This document shows, piece by piece, positions 30,782-42,495 of a stretch of 64,000 nucleotides of DNA. The position numbers and the translations under genes are program-made. Position 1 is the stretch's first letter. The number at the start of each line of letters is the position of its first letter. The DNA is from Erodium maritimum (taxonomy: Eukaryota; Streptophyta; Magnoliopsida; Geraniales; Geraniaceae): the NCBI GenBank assembly GCA_963921825.1, contig OY997590.1, positions 43,913,039-43,977,038 of the forward strand, given 5' to 3'. The notes beneath the pieces were generated by a model. It made no database searches and was not told the DNA's origin. It worked only from the letters and a program-made list of their open reading frames with translations.

Positions 30782-33541
30782 GGATTCTCTCATGGAACGT
30801 GAGGGGAGCTTCTTCTAGACAGAAGAGAAGAGCTCTCAGTTGCTTGTGCCACAAGAAACATGTCTCTATGGTCTTTATAAAAGAATCTAAACTATCAGAT
30901 TTGCCTAGCTATTTTCTAGACAGTTGTGGGTTCAGACCTTTTTGGGAAGCACTATTTATTCCAACTATTGGAAACTCTGGTGGTGTTATAACAATCTGGA
31001 ACAAGGAAGTATTCGAGTTACATTATTCAGAGGTGGAGGAGCATGCTCTCTATTGGTTTGGAAAATTATTACCTCTTGATTATAACTTATATGTGGTCAA
31101 TGTTTATGCTCTCTACTCAATTACAGCTAGATCTTTGTTGTAGGTGGATATTGAACTGAAAGTGAATGACTTGTATCCTAATTATCTGGTGGCTGGGGAT
31201 TTCAATGCTATTTTGGACCGTGCAGAAAAATCTGGCTCTCATTATTCTGCTACAAATCTTTGGGATTTCAGAGGTTTCTTGGATAGTTTGGGGGCGGTGG
31301 ACCTTCAACTTGCAAGTGAAAAATTTACTTGGTTCAACAATGGATCCAGTGCTTCAAGGATTGATAGGTTTCTTGTTAAGCCTCAGTTATTATCTACTTT
31401 CAACAATCTTTCTCAGACCTACCTGCCTAGGGGTATTTCTGATCACAAACCTTTACTTCTATGTAATCATGTGGTTGATTGGGGACCTAGGCCCTTTAAG
31501 TTTATTAATGTCTGGACAAAGCATCCTCAGTTCTTGGTTGATACCAAAACTTGTTGGGATTCTATACAAGTGAGTGGATCTCCTGCCTATAGGCTTTGGT
31601 ATACGTTGAAAGCATTAAAAACCTTTTATAGGGGTTGGAATTTAAACACCATTGGGTTAAATTCCCTCTGAACATGTTGATAGAGGATTGCTCCAAGCTA
31701 AACTTATTTAGAAGATCAAGTTTCAAGAAAAATTGTGGTGTCAAAAGGCTAGAATGCAGTGGTCTAATGAAGGGGACAGGTGTACTAACTTCTTCCATTT
31801 GGTGGCTAATTACAATTTTCTAGAAAAAATATTACTTTGATTTGGGGGGGAGGGGGGGGGGGGGGGGGAGATCAAAATTTTGGCCAAGGAACATTTTTCC
31901 AACAGGTTCAAAAAGAGTTCAGAGGTGAGCATTGATCTCTCTAGTCTACCTTTTCTTACCCTTTTCTCAGATTCAAACTCAAAGACTAGAGTTTCCTTTT
32001 GAAGAACAGGAGATCCTGGCTACTGTTAAAGCTTGTAATAGAGAAAAATCTCCTGGCCCTGATGACTTTACTTTGAAGTTTTATCAGTCTTGTTGGGAGG
32101 TGATTAAAGGGGATATACTGAAGTTATTTCAACACTTTTATGAAAGGGGTCAGCTTGGAAAGGGTTTGAATTCTTCATTCATAACTCTTGTCCTAAAAAT
32201 ACCTCTCCTGAAAGTTGTGAAGATTATAGACCCATTAGTCTGATTCATAGCACTTAGAATATTATTTCAAAGGTTTTAGCAGCCAGATTGAAACCATTCA
32301 TGAATTGCCTAGTCCATGATGTTCAAACTGGGTTTATTGCTGGCAGGAAAATATTAGATGGGATTCTAATTGCTTCTGAATTGATACATTACATTAAAAG
32401 TTCTGGACAAGAAGTCATTGTGTTCAATATTGACTTTGAGAAAGCTTGTGATCACATACATTGGGATGCTTTACTGCACTTGTTGGGTATTATGGGATTC
32501 GGATCTCTATGAAATTCTTGGATCTCCGAATGTTAAAGGGCTTGGTCTTCTGTCCTCATCAATGGATCTCCCTCTGGTGATTTTCCCTTAGAAAGAGGCC
32601 TGAGACAAGGATGCTCTTTATCTCCACTCTTGTTTGCTTTGATTGTTGAAAGCCTTAATCAACTCATGGTTAAAGGAATTATAGAAGGAATGTTTGAAGG
32701 TGTTAAATATGGCGAGGATGGCCCTGAGATTTCCCATCTACAATTTGCATATGACACATTGATATTCATAAAGGGTGGGAAACAACAAGCTATAAACTTG
32801 AAGCACACTTTAAATTGCCTGCAACAAGCCACTGGTTTAAGGATCAATCTTTCAAAAGTCCAAAGTGTTGTTGTTAAATCCTTGCTCAGTGTGCTTGGAG
32901 GACATCATAGAGATTTTAGGCTGTACTTCCATTCAATTGCCTTTTGATTACTTAGGTTTTCAGCTTGGAGCCAATCCAAGGAGGAAGAAAACTTGGGAGC
33001 CAGTGGTGAGAAAATTCAAATCCAAGCTCAACCTGTGGCAAACTAAAGCTAGGTCCTTTGGGGGCAGGTCACTCTTATTAAATGTTCTCTTAGCTCCCTT
33101 CCTCTTTATTACATGTAATTGTGTAAAGCACCCAAAGGTGTTATTAGAGAGATGGAAAAATGGCAGAAAAGGTTTCTCTAGAATGGGGATACATCAAGGA
33201 AGGTATTACACAAAGTGTGCTAGAACCTTATTTGTAGACCAAAGAATGGGGAGGTTTAGGGATCAAGAATCTTATGATTATGAACATGGATTTATTGGCA
33301 AGGTGGTGGTGGAGATTTTCTTTGGAAAGAGATTCTGTTTGGAAAAGGCTTCTTTGTTCAAAATATTGTTGGGATCATAACTCTTGGAACTTTTCAAAGT
33401 TTCTATAAACAATGGGCAAGGTTTTTTTTAGACATGTAGAGTCATTATTGTCTTGTTCTAAATTTGCCAATGCATTTGGTGCTGATGGGTTGCAGTGGAC
33501 AGTGGTGTCTGGAAATTCAGTTTACTTTTGGGATGATATAT
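30778..33541 (+). pseudogene. LINE A ORF2: APE endonuclease and reverse transcriptase
   Basis: ORF2 nicks target DNA and copies LINE RNA. The start ATG at 30778 overlaps the ORF1 stop. The endonuclease runs to about 31560 with SWNVRG, VAGDFNAIL and SDHKPLLL motifs; the catalytic Glu is in IKESKL. One stop occurs at 31141-31143. RT motifs follow from 32040: SPGPDDFTLKFYQ, a decayed PISLI region, FNIDFEKACD, LRQGCSLSPLLFAL, and the catalytic box FAYD at 32744-32755, where FADD has lost its first Asp. Conserved LDYLGFQLG-type thumb sequence continues to 33540. A long G-run (31844-31870) and several frameshifts are present. The C-terminal zinc finger is missing because the second gypsy LTR cuts in. 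Confidence 0.88.
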
Positions 33542-35000
33542 TGTAAGAACCACTCCCGGTCAACGCCAGTCAAATCGGCGAAAACATGAAAATTTAAAAA
33601 TTTTGGACAGACACCTAAATGAACCTAAATTTGACCCCGAGGGTCATACCGGACATAAGGTGACCCCGATATCGACCAAAGTGAGTTTTGGGGGACTCAG
33701 GGCAACTTTCTGACCAATTTGGGAAATGTTGACTTTTTGCTCGAAAAGTCAACCGAGCGACGTTTTGGTCCGTTCGAGACCCATTTTGGATCCAAAAAGC
33801 TTAGCCGTCGTTACAACGGTCTTAGTTGAGCCGTTTCCTTGTAGCCCGTGAAGTTTCGTAATTTCTTGGAAAATGGGCCCGTTCGGGGCCCGAGACGGCC
33901 GAATTTCGTGAACCTAACTGAAAAATATCTGGAAGATATTTTCCAAAAAGGGTGGGACCCACTTGCCACTTGACACACAAGTGGTGGAGTTAGGTAGTAT
34001 TGAACAAAACAAAAGGAAGACCCTTATGGGTGTTCGGCCACACTTCAAAAAAGAGAAAAAAAAAGAAGAAAGAGAAAGAAGAGAGAAAAATGAGAGAAGA
34101 GAAAAGGAGAAAGAGAAGGAAAGGGTTGAAGTTTAAGGATTTCCCGACGATCCAACCAACGGATCGTCTCAACAATCGAAGAATAGAGTTCCTGTCGTCA
34201 TTCCCTACGGTGAGAACCTAATCGATTCTCGTTTTAGTATGTTTAAAAGTTAGGGTTTGAGTTGAAACGAGTAGACTATGGTTGAGTTGAGGTGTGGGGT
34301 TCGTTGGAGGCGTTTTGGAGCGAAAAATGAGCGGTTTCCGGAGACCGGAGGCTCGGGGGAGCTCCGGCCACCGTGGGTGGTGACTGGCCGGAGCTAAGAC
34401 CGGCCACCATGGTGGTGAACCGGTCCAAAACCGGTCCAGCCACCCACGAGTCTTGATGGCCGGGTGGGGCCCACGTGCTCGGGTCTCGGGTTTTCACACC
34501 CGGAACGAATTTTGGAATTAGAGTGTAAAAGTTGGAAATGACGGGTTTAGAAACTTTAAACGCGAATTAAATTGCTCGGAAGTCGGAAATTGATTCCGTC
34601 GATTTCATTGGAACCCTTGAATTATTCTAAGATCGCACAAATGAAAACGGGAATTTTCGGAGCCCCGGAAGGGCGTTTTCCAATCCCGGGCAGATTCGCC
34701 GAGCCGGGCGAATCGAGCCCTTCTGGGCCCGTTATTGACAATATCGAGTAATTGGGAAGTTTGGGAGTGATCGAATTACTGGGGTTGCGTTTGGGCGTCT
34801 AATTCTTTAATTTCAGTTTTTGCCTGCAAACTTAAAAAGTGTTTTAATTGTGATCTTGTTAGACCGTGTCGAGGACCGCGAAAAGGGAAAGTTAGGCGAG
34901 TGATCGTGAGCACGCCAGAGCTTGGTTGGGAACTTTTGGGAAAGCGTACGAGGTAGGGAAAAGTAGCCGGATCTCGTCCTTGACTAGGGAAAGTTAACAG

Positions 35001-35180
35001 TAGAAATGCATGAGACACTTAGTAGTGTCGCAGGATAAGTAAGTTATCGAACATTAGAAATGCAGGCGACACCTAGTGGTGTCGTATGATTCGAGAACAT
35101 ATCGAACAATAGAAAGGCATGTGACACTTAGTAGTGTCGTAGGATAAGTGAACTTATCGAACAGTAGAAATACGGGTGGC
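35001..35180 (+). repeat. 55-bp repeats with built-in hairpin
   Basis: TAGAAA anchors recur at 35001, 35055, 35110 and 35165. Each unit holds a hairpin of the form CGACACC-TAGT-GGTGTCG or GACAC-TTAGTA-GTGTC followed by TTATCGAACA. The hairpin arms co-vary between units (CACC/GGTG against CACT/AGTG), so pairing is roughly kept. Confidence 0.82.
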
Positions 35181-35222
35181 ATTTGGTTGTGCCCAGAGGT
35201 TGATTTAATTGTTTTTGTCTTG

Positions 35223-35566
35223 GGTGGCCATGAGTGCCAGTGGGGAGTTGAACCCGTACTTTACTGTTTGTGTGTCTTGGTGGCCATGAGTTCCCGTGGG
35301 GAGTTGAACCCGTATTTTACTGTTTATGTGTCTTGGTGGCCATGAGTACCCGTGGGAGAGTTGAACCCGTATTTTACTGTTTGTGTGTCTTGGGTGGCCA
35401 TGAGTGCCCGTGGGGAGTTGAACCCGTAATTTTACTGTTTGTGTGTCGTGGGTGGCCAGGTGTGCCTTGGGGGTGCTGAACCCGTGTGTTACTGTTTTGG
35501 GTGTCGTGGGTGGCCATGTGTGCCGGTGGGGTGTTAAACCTTTGTTGTCGCTTGTTGTTGAACTTT
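35223..35566 (+). repeat. 57-bp minisatellite (x6) in LTR
   Basis: GGTGGCCA recurs at 35223, 35279, 35335, 35393, 35451 and 35509 (period 56-58 bp), each followed by TGAGT-CCCGTGGGGAGTTGAACCC-like sequence. Repeated open frames on both strands here are by-products of the period. The same array is present at 37437-37725 and 38617-38925. Confidence 0.88.
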
Positions 35567-36432
35567 GGTTGTGATTGTGATTGCCTGAGGTTGGGGGCCC
35601 GCCTGACAATAAAGGGGTCCTGTGGTCGCGCGCGTGGGGTTTGGCTAGCCTTCCGGTTTAACCACCGGTAAAGTTGTGCATTCTTCGGCGATGGAGGGCG
35701 GCTCCCCTTCCGACCAGCTATTGGAAAAGTATTGCGTTATATGTCGCTAACAGGTCGACCGCCTGGCCGGACAGAGATCGGGGAAAGGTGCATGGGGCAG
35801 GCTCGAGCCCAGCCGGTTAGCAACCGGCACTGAGCAACTGGAGTGTGATCCTTTGTGATCTTATTTGTTGTGTGCAATCCTTTCTGATCTTATTTGTTGT
35901 GCGCGATCCTTTGTGATCTTGGGTGTTGCGTGGTTATTATTTGTGTTTCTGGTTGAGGTCGTAACTGCTGTGTCGGGTCTACATTACGTGTCCGGGTGTT
36001 GAGTTGGTTGGGGAAAGTAACAGTTTTCGTGTGATAGTCGGTTACTTGAGTTTGGGGATAGTAGTCCCCGGTGTTTGGTTGTTGTTGGTGTTTTCGGCAT
36101 TTTCTGCTAGTATGGCGTACTCAGTCTGTATCCGTGGTGGTGAGCGAACGCTCACCCCTAGCTGCTTTTCCTACAGGTACTGGCCGCGAGACGGACTAGG
36201 GGAACTCTCGAAGCTTGAAGAGCTTGGAGCGGGAGTCCGAGTTTTTGAGTTTAGCGACATACGCTTTGATTTTAGTCCGTTTGTTTTGGACGTGTTTTCA
36301 TTTGTAAAATATTATTTTGTTTAACTCAAACTAGTGATTTTTAAGCGTTTTATTAAAATGTTTGGAAACTGTTTTATTGTTTCACCGTTCGCGTTCCGGG
36401 TTCGGTTCTACCGAATTCGGGGCGTGACAACT

Positions 36433-36444
36433 TGGTATCAGAGC
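36433..36444 (+). promoter_or_regulatory. Primer binding site, tRNA-iMet type
   Basis: TGGTATCAGAGC shortly after the LTR end at 36429. An identical site at 39774-39785 follows the third, partial LTR copy. Confidence 0.93.
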
Positions 36445-37290
36445 TCGAGGTTTCACACCTCGGACTGTATGTCAATTAGGTGGGGAGAGTCGAGTCATTA
36501 CAAGTCTCGTCGTGCGTTGGGTGCGCAAGTCGGAAACCGTGTGTAGACCCGTAGTGACATGAGTCCTGTTTGTTGTTGTTGTGTGTATGTTCAGTACCGT
36601 GGTTACTGGCATAATGTTTGTGTGTTGCTGCGTGAAACATTTTTAAGCTGTCGCGACTCGACTCAGGAGCGCTCCTGTAGTCGAACGCAACTGTGCTGAT
36701 ATCAGGTGGGTACAATGTAGTTCGGGAACGCCTGGACCGGGTTGTAACTACGTGATGTGAAAATTGAGGTTTTATAATGAAAGGAGAAAGTTTTAAAATT
36801 GGTTGGCCCTATGGGCGTTTTTTAATTTTGGTTCGCCCTGTGGCCGTGTTTTTAAATTTGTTGGCCTGGTGGGCTTGTTTTGATTTTGGTTGGCCCGATG
36901 GGCGTGTTCTGATGTTGGTTGGCCTTGTCGGCTTGCGATTGAGGTTGGGTGACTTGAATTTGTTTATGAGTCGTGTGCAGTTTGTGTGTTGTCTTTGAGT
37001 GACGTTGTTCACGATTGTGTCGGGTCGTGTTGAGGTCTCCCTTACGTGAGAGAGTAATTGAGGTGTTAATAGCGTGAGCAGTGTGGCGTTTTAGTAACGA
37101 GTACGCTAGAGTAGGCATAGGCGGTGTGAACGCTAGTATATTGAACACGTCGTCGTTGTATAAGTTCGCAAACTAAGCGTTTGCGTGTATCCGTGCAGAG
37201 GATACCGACTACATGGCACGTGGTAGGAGAGGACGATCAGTTGTGACATCGGGACGGGCGCCCACACATGGCAGGAGGGGACGGTCAGCT
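36445..37290 (+). other. Leader copy 1, ending in a truncated gag start
   Basis: Leader with about five roughly 31-bp repeats of the type GGTTGGCCC-TGGGCGTGTTT (36800-36930). It ends with ATGGCACGTGG at 37213, the gag start, running only about 25 codons (MARGRRGRSVVTSGRAP) before the junction back into LTR sequence at 37291. Confidence 0.82.
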
Positions 37291-38063
37291 GGGTAGTCGT
37301 ATGATACGAGAACATATCGAACAATAGAAAGGCATGTGACACTTAGTAGTGTCGTAGGATAAGTGAACTTATCGAACTATAGAAATACTGGTGGCATTTG
37401 GTTGTGCCCGGAGGTTGATTGAATTGTTTGTGTGTTGGGTGGCCATGAGTGCCCGTGGGGAGTTGAACCCATACTTTACTGTTTGTGTGTCTTGGTGGCC
37501 ATGAGTTCCCGTAGGGGAGTTGAACCCGTATATTACTGTTTGTGTGTCTTGGGTGGCCATGAGTGCCCGTGGGGAGTTGAACCCGTAATTTTACTGTTTG
37601 TGTGTCGTGGGTGGCCAGGAGTGCCTTGGGGGTGTTGAACCCATGTGTTACTGTTTTGGGTGTCGTGGGTGGCCATGTGTGCCGGTGGGGTGTTAAACCT
37701 GTGTTGTCGCTTGTTGTTGAACTTTGGTTGTGATTGTAATTGCCTGAGGTTGGGGGCCCGCCTGACAATAAAGGGGTCCTGTGGTCGCGCGCGTGGGGGT
37801 TGGCTAGCCTTCCGGGTTAACCACCAGTAAAGTTGTGCATTCTTCGGCGATGGAGGGCAGTCCCCTTCCGACTAGCTATCGGAAAAGTATTGCGTTATAT
37901 GTCGCTAACTGGTCGACCGCGTGGCCGGACAGAGATCGGGGAAAGTTGCATGGGGCAGGCTCGAGCCCAGCCGGTTAGCAACCAGCACTGAGCAGCTGGA
38001 GTGCGATTCTTTGTGATCTTATTTGTTGTGTGCGATCCTTTGTGATCTTATTTGTTGTGTGCA
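37291..38063 (+). repeat. Partial LTR copy 2
   Basis: Matches the LTR from about 35080 (GTCGTATGAT-CGAGAACATA) to about 35900. It then jumps, without the LTR end or PBS, to leader sequence at 38064. Confidence 0.88.
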
Positions 38064-38476
38064 TGGGGGTTGGCCCGATGGGCGTGTTCTGATGTTGGTT
38101 GGCCTTGTCGGCTTGCGATTGAGGTTGGTTGAGTTGAATTTGTTTGTGAGTCGTGTGCAGTTTTTGTGTTGTCTTTGAGTGACGTTGTTCACGATTGTGT
38201 CGGGTCGTGTTGAGGTCTCCTTTACGTGAGCGAGTAATTGAGGTGTTAATAGCGTGAGCAGTGTGGCGTTTTAGTAACGAGTACGCTAGAGTAGGCATAG
38301 GCGGTGTGAACGCTAGTATATTGAACACGTCGTTGTTGTATAAGTTCGCAAACTAAGCATTTGCGTGTATCCATGCAGAAGATACCGACTACATGGCACG
38401 TGGCAGGAGAGGACGATCAGCTGTGACATCGGGACGGGCGCCTACACGTGGCAGGAGCGGACGGTCAGCTGGGGTG
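38064..38476 (+). other. Leader copy 2, again ending in gag start
   Basis: Corresponds to 36884-37290 and includes ATGGCACGTGG at 38393. It ends at GGTCAGCTGGGG, where LTR sequence starts for the third time. Confidence 0.85.
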
Positions 38477-39769
38477 TCGTATGATACGAGAACATATCGA
38501 ACAATAGAAAGGCATGTGACACTTAGTAGTGTCGTAGGATAAGTAAACTTATCGAACAATAGAAATACCGGTGGCATTTGGTTGTGCCCGAAGGTTGATT
38601 GAATTTTTTGTGTCTTGGGTGGCCATGAGTGCCCGTGGGGAGTTGAACCCGTACTTTACTGTTTGTGTGTCTTGGTGGACATGAGTTCTCGTGGGGGAGT
38701 TGAACCCGTATTTTACTGTTTGTGTGTCTTGGGTGGCCATGAGTGCCCGTGGGGAGTTGAACCCGTAATTTTACTGTTTGTCTGTCGTGGGTGGCCAGGT
38801 GTGTCTTGGTGGTGTTGAACCCGTGTGTTACTGTTTTGGGTGTCGTGGGTGGCCATGTGTGCCGGTGGGGTGTTAAACCTTTGTTGTCGCTTGTTGTTGA
38901 ACTTTGGTTGTGATTTTGATTGCCTGAGGTTGGGGGCCCGCCTGACAATAAAGGGGTCCTGTGGTCGCGCGCGTGGGGGTTGGCTAGCCTTCCGGGTTAA
39001 CCACCGGTAAAGTTGTGCATTCTTCGGCGATGGAGGGCGGCTCCCCTTCCGACCAGCTATCGGAAAAGTATTGCGTTATATGTCGTTAACAGGTCGACCG
39101 CCTGGCCGGACAGAGATCGGGGAAAGTTGCATGGGGCATGCTCGAGCCCAACCAGTTAGCAACTGGCACTGAGCAGCTGGAGTGCGATCCTTTTTGATCT
39201 TATTTGTTGTGTGCGATCCCTTGTGATCTTATTTGTTGTGCGCGATCCTTTGTGATCTTGAGTGTTGCATGGTTATTATTTGCGTTTCTGGTTGAGGTCG
39301 TAACCGCTGTGTCGGGTCTACATTACGTGTCCGGGTGTTGAGTTGGTTGGGGAAAGTAACAGTTTTCGTGTGACAGTCGGTTACTTGAGTTTGGGGATAG
39401 TAGTCCCCGGTGTTTGGTTGTTGTTGGTGTTTCCGGCATTTTCTGCTAGTATGGCGTAGTTAGTCTGGTATCCGTGGTGGTGAGCGAACGCTCACCCCTA
39501 GCTGCTTTTCCTACAGGTACTGGTCGCGAGACGGACTAGGGGAACTCTCGAAGCTTGAAGAGCTTGGAGCGGGAGTCCGGGTTTTGGAGTTTAGCGACGT
39601 ACGCTTTGATTTTAGTCCGTTTGTTTTGGACGTGTTTTCATTTGTAAAATATTATTTTGTTTAACTCAAACTGGTGATTTTTAAGCGTTTTATTAAAATG
39701 TTTGGAAACTGTTTTATTGTTTCACCGTTCGCGTTCCGGGTTCGGTTCTACCGAATTCGGGGCGTGACA
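38477..39769 (+). repeat. Partial LTR copy 3 (3' part, complete to the end)
   Basis: Matches the LTR from about 35082 to its end GGGGCGTGACA at 39769. It is followed by a second PBS (39774-39785) and a third leader copy (to 40550) with four to five GGCCCTGTGGGCGTG repeats at 40140-40270. Confidence 0.9.
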
Positions 39770-39773
39770 GCTT

Positions 39774-39785
39774 GGTATCAGAGCT
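39774..39785 (+). promoter_or_regulatory. Second primer binding site in rearranged gypsy
   Basis: TGGTATCAGAGC four bases after LTR copy 3. This is the site closest to the intact gag-pol. Confidence 0.92.
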
Positions 39786-40550
39786 CGAGGTTTCACACCT
39801 CGGATTGTACGTCAATTAGGTGGGGAGAGTCGAGTCATTAAAAGTCTCGTCGTGCGTTGGGTGCGCAAGTCGGGAACCGTGTGTAGACCCGTAGTGACAG
39901 GAGTCCTGTTTGTTGTTGTTGTGTGTATGTTCAGTACCGTGGTTACTGTCATAATGTTTGTGTGTTGCTGCGTGAAACATTTTTAAGCTGTCGCGACTCG
40001 ACTCAGGAGCGCTCCTGTAGTCGAACGCGATGGTTCTGATATCAAGTGGGTACAATGTAGTTCAAGGACGCCTGGACCGGGTTGTAACTACGTGATGTCA
40101 AAATTGAGGTTTTATAATGAAAAGGAGAAAGTTTTAAAATTTGTTGGCCCTGTGGGCGTGTTTTAATTTTGGTTGGCCCTGTGGGCGTGTTTTTAAATTT
40201 GTTGGCCCTGTGGGCGTGTTTTGATTTTGGTTTGCCCGATGGGCGTGTTCTGATGTTGGTTGGCCTTGTCGGCTTGCGATTGAGGTTGGGTGACTTGAAT
40301 TTGTTTGTGAGCCGTGTGCAGTTTGTGTGTTGTCTTTGAGTGACGTTGTTCACGATTGTGTCAGGTCGTGTTGAGGTCTCCCTTACGTGAGCGAGTAATT
40401 GAGGTGTTAATAGCCTGAGCAGTGTGGCGTTTTAGTAACGAGTACGCTAGATTAGGCATAGGCGGTGTGAACGCTAGTATATTGAACATGTCGTCGTTGT
40501 AAAAGTTCGCAAACTAAGCGTTTGCGTGTATCCATGCAGAGGATACCGAC

Positions 40551-41960
40551 TACACTGCACGTGGCAGGAGAGGACGATCAGTTGTGACATCGGGACGGTC
40601 GCCCACACGTGGCAGGAGGGGACGGTCAGCTGGGGCACCGGGACAGATGCCCACTGTCGAACCCGCTGAGTCAACAGAAGCCCAGGGTACTCCCGTCGGG
40701 GAGGACAGGAGGAACGACGTAGGACCATCTACGGTCACGTCCAACGTCCCACCGGTCACAGACCCTCCCACTGTGACCGCTCTAGACGAGCTGACCCGAA
40801 CGGTGCAGAGCTTGGTGGCGATCATCGCCCGCAGGGAGTCTGCATCGCCAGCTCCAGAGACAGCAGCCGTTCCAGCGAGGCTGGTTCAGGCTGAAGGCCA
40901 TATGGCCCGGACACTGCTGGATTTCCTGAAGCTGGGCATACCTACGTTCGTCGGGGAGCCGAACCCCGACATAGTCGAGAGATGGCTGGAGCATGTCACT
41001 CGGGACCTGGACACGTCAGGCATGGAGGACGGTCACACCAGGGTGTCCTTTGTAGCTCATTAGCTGAAGGACAGAGCCCGCCACTGGTGGGGGCGCGTAC
41101 GGGACAGAGTCGGGGACGACTACAGTATCTTCGAGACGGTCTTTCTGGAGCAGTATTTCCCCGAGTCGGCCAGGGTGGACCGACATCAGCAGTTCCTGGA
41201 ACTGCAACAGGACGGGGCGTCAGTGGCAGAGTATGAGGCCAGATTCACGGCCCTGACCCGATTTGCACCAAAAATGGTTGCGATAGAGCTGAACCGTTGC
41301 CGACGGTTCGAGGCATGGATGAGGCTGACGATTCGGGATCGTGTTCTCGCCTTGAGGTTGCGGTTTTACTCAGAGATCGTAGACACTGCAGCGACAGTGG
41401 AGCAGGGTCTCTGAGAGGCAGTGAGGACCCGTGAGGCTCGGCAGCGACCGACCAGTGCTGCGGGACCGTCCGAGTACCGAGATCCAGTAGGACTGCGGTG
41501 TTCTTTCGGCCACAGGCTCAGCAGGGCGGAGCGAGATGGATGAGGTCGGTGGCGCCAGTAGGGCCAGTCGCTTCAGAGAGGGGGCCGGTATGTTTTATCT
41601 GCGGGCAGCCAGGCCACATGCGGTGAGAGTGTCCGATGGGAGGAGGGCCTGCGGTGCTACCAGTGGTCAGCCGGACAGGCCAGGGCACGGGGCCGAGGGC
41701 CGACGATTTCAGGTGTTTCCGGTGCGGCCGGGTTGAGTACTCAATTGCAAGGTGTCCTGATCCGATTGGGGCAACGTCAGCGCAACGACCCCAGCAGTCG
41801 CATACAGTGCAGTCACCCAGGGGTCGCCAACGTCAGAGTCAGTCGTCGAGGTTCTCGCAGCCGTCCACGAGCGCGCTAGTTCCGAGACAGCAGCAGAGGC
41901 CTGGACAGCCAGTAGTCTGTGCGCCAGGTCAGATGCAGCTGGCGTCACAGGGTAGAGTGT
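40551..41960 (+). pseudogene. gag: gypsy-2 gag, start codon lost
   Basis: The leader copies at 37213 and 38393 show the gag start as TAC-ATG-GCA-CGT. Here the same site (40551-40563) reads TAC-ACT-GCA-CGT, so the ATG is gone and the next in-frame ATG is at 40584. The capsid region is recognisable (PNPDIVERWLEHVTRDLD, FLEQYFPESA, EYEARFTALTRFAP) with stops at 41061-41063 and 41412-41414 and a frame change before the single decayed knuckle (CFRCGRVEYSIARC, near 41720-41760). Confidence 0.9.
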
Positions 41961-42495
41961 ACGCAGTTACCGACTCCCGGGCCACAGGATCCACTACCTA
42001 CCGTGAGACCATTCAGGGTACGTGTTTACTGTATCATTTGTGGGCGTTATTTTTATTTGATACCGGGGTGTCGCACTCGTTTATTTCATCGAGTTGTGCT
42101 GACAGGTTGGGGCTGAGTTTAGAGCCGTTGAGTCCACCCCTGTGTTTGGGCACCCCAGTTGGGGTGATGTGATGTTGACTAGGGTCTGTCGTGCCTGCGA
42201 AGTTAGAGTCGTAGACTGTCCTTGCCCTAGTGACCTTCTCGTGCTGGGAATGACGACCTTTGACGTTATCTTGGGAATGAATCGGTTGGCGAAGTATCGA
42301 GCCAATATCGACTGCTATAGGCGACGAGTGACAGTGTCAGCAGGCAACACGAAGGTGTCGTGTATTATTAGTAGTAAGAGTGGGGTTCTCCTGTCGGCGT
42401 TGTCCGCAGTGGAGGAAGTATCGGCCGTGCAGAGCCGAGAGTTACCGCGAGTGGTGTGCGAGTTCTCCGAGGTCTTTCCCGAGGAATTGAGCTGA
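41961..42495 (+). pseudogene. pol: gypsy-2 pol: protease
   Basis: VYAVTDSRA starts near 41959. The catalytic motif LFDTGVSHSFIS (about 42053-42090) keeps Asp-Thr-Gly. A frame change occurs near 42150-42175, then the second half continues (VILGMNRLAKYRANIDC) to a TGA at 42493-42495, which lies where the first gypsy has GGC in EELSGLPP. Confidence 0.88.

Larger units (their letters stand above)
13379..33541 (+). mobile_element. LINE A: L1-type retrotransposon split by four insertions
   Basis: A plant L1-clade LINE with an RRM-containing ORF1 (starts 13771) and an APE endonuclease/RT ORF2 (starts 30778). Its own sequence lies at 13379-13979, 15666-15780, 17689-19238 and 30672-33541. The intervening blocks are a solo LTR, a minus-strand retroposon and a full gypsy element, each with a clear target-site duplication. 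ORF2 is then cut at 33542 by a second gypsy LTR and does not resume in this window. The left boundary is uncertain; 13379-13770 is treated as its leader. Confidence 0.85.
33542..36429 (+). repeat. 5' LTR of second gypsy element, 2888 bp
   Basis: Begins TGTAAGAACCACTCCC and ends ATTCGGGGCGTGACA. It contains three sets of tandem repeats (55 bp, 57 bp and about 28 bp). The outer host base run TATAT (33537-33541) would be the target duplication; its partner is not in the window. Confidence 0.93.

Noticed and set aside
35205..35609. Repetitive Thr/His-rich open frames on the minus strand, also at 37343-37768 and 38523-38948
   Set aside because: They lie on the LTR minisatellite and recur wherever the array does; no start context, domain or codon bias supports a gene.
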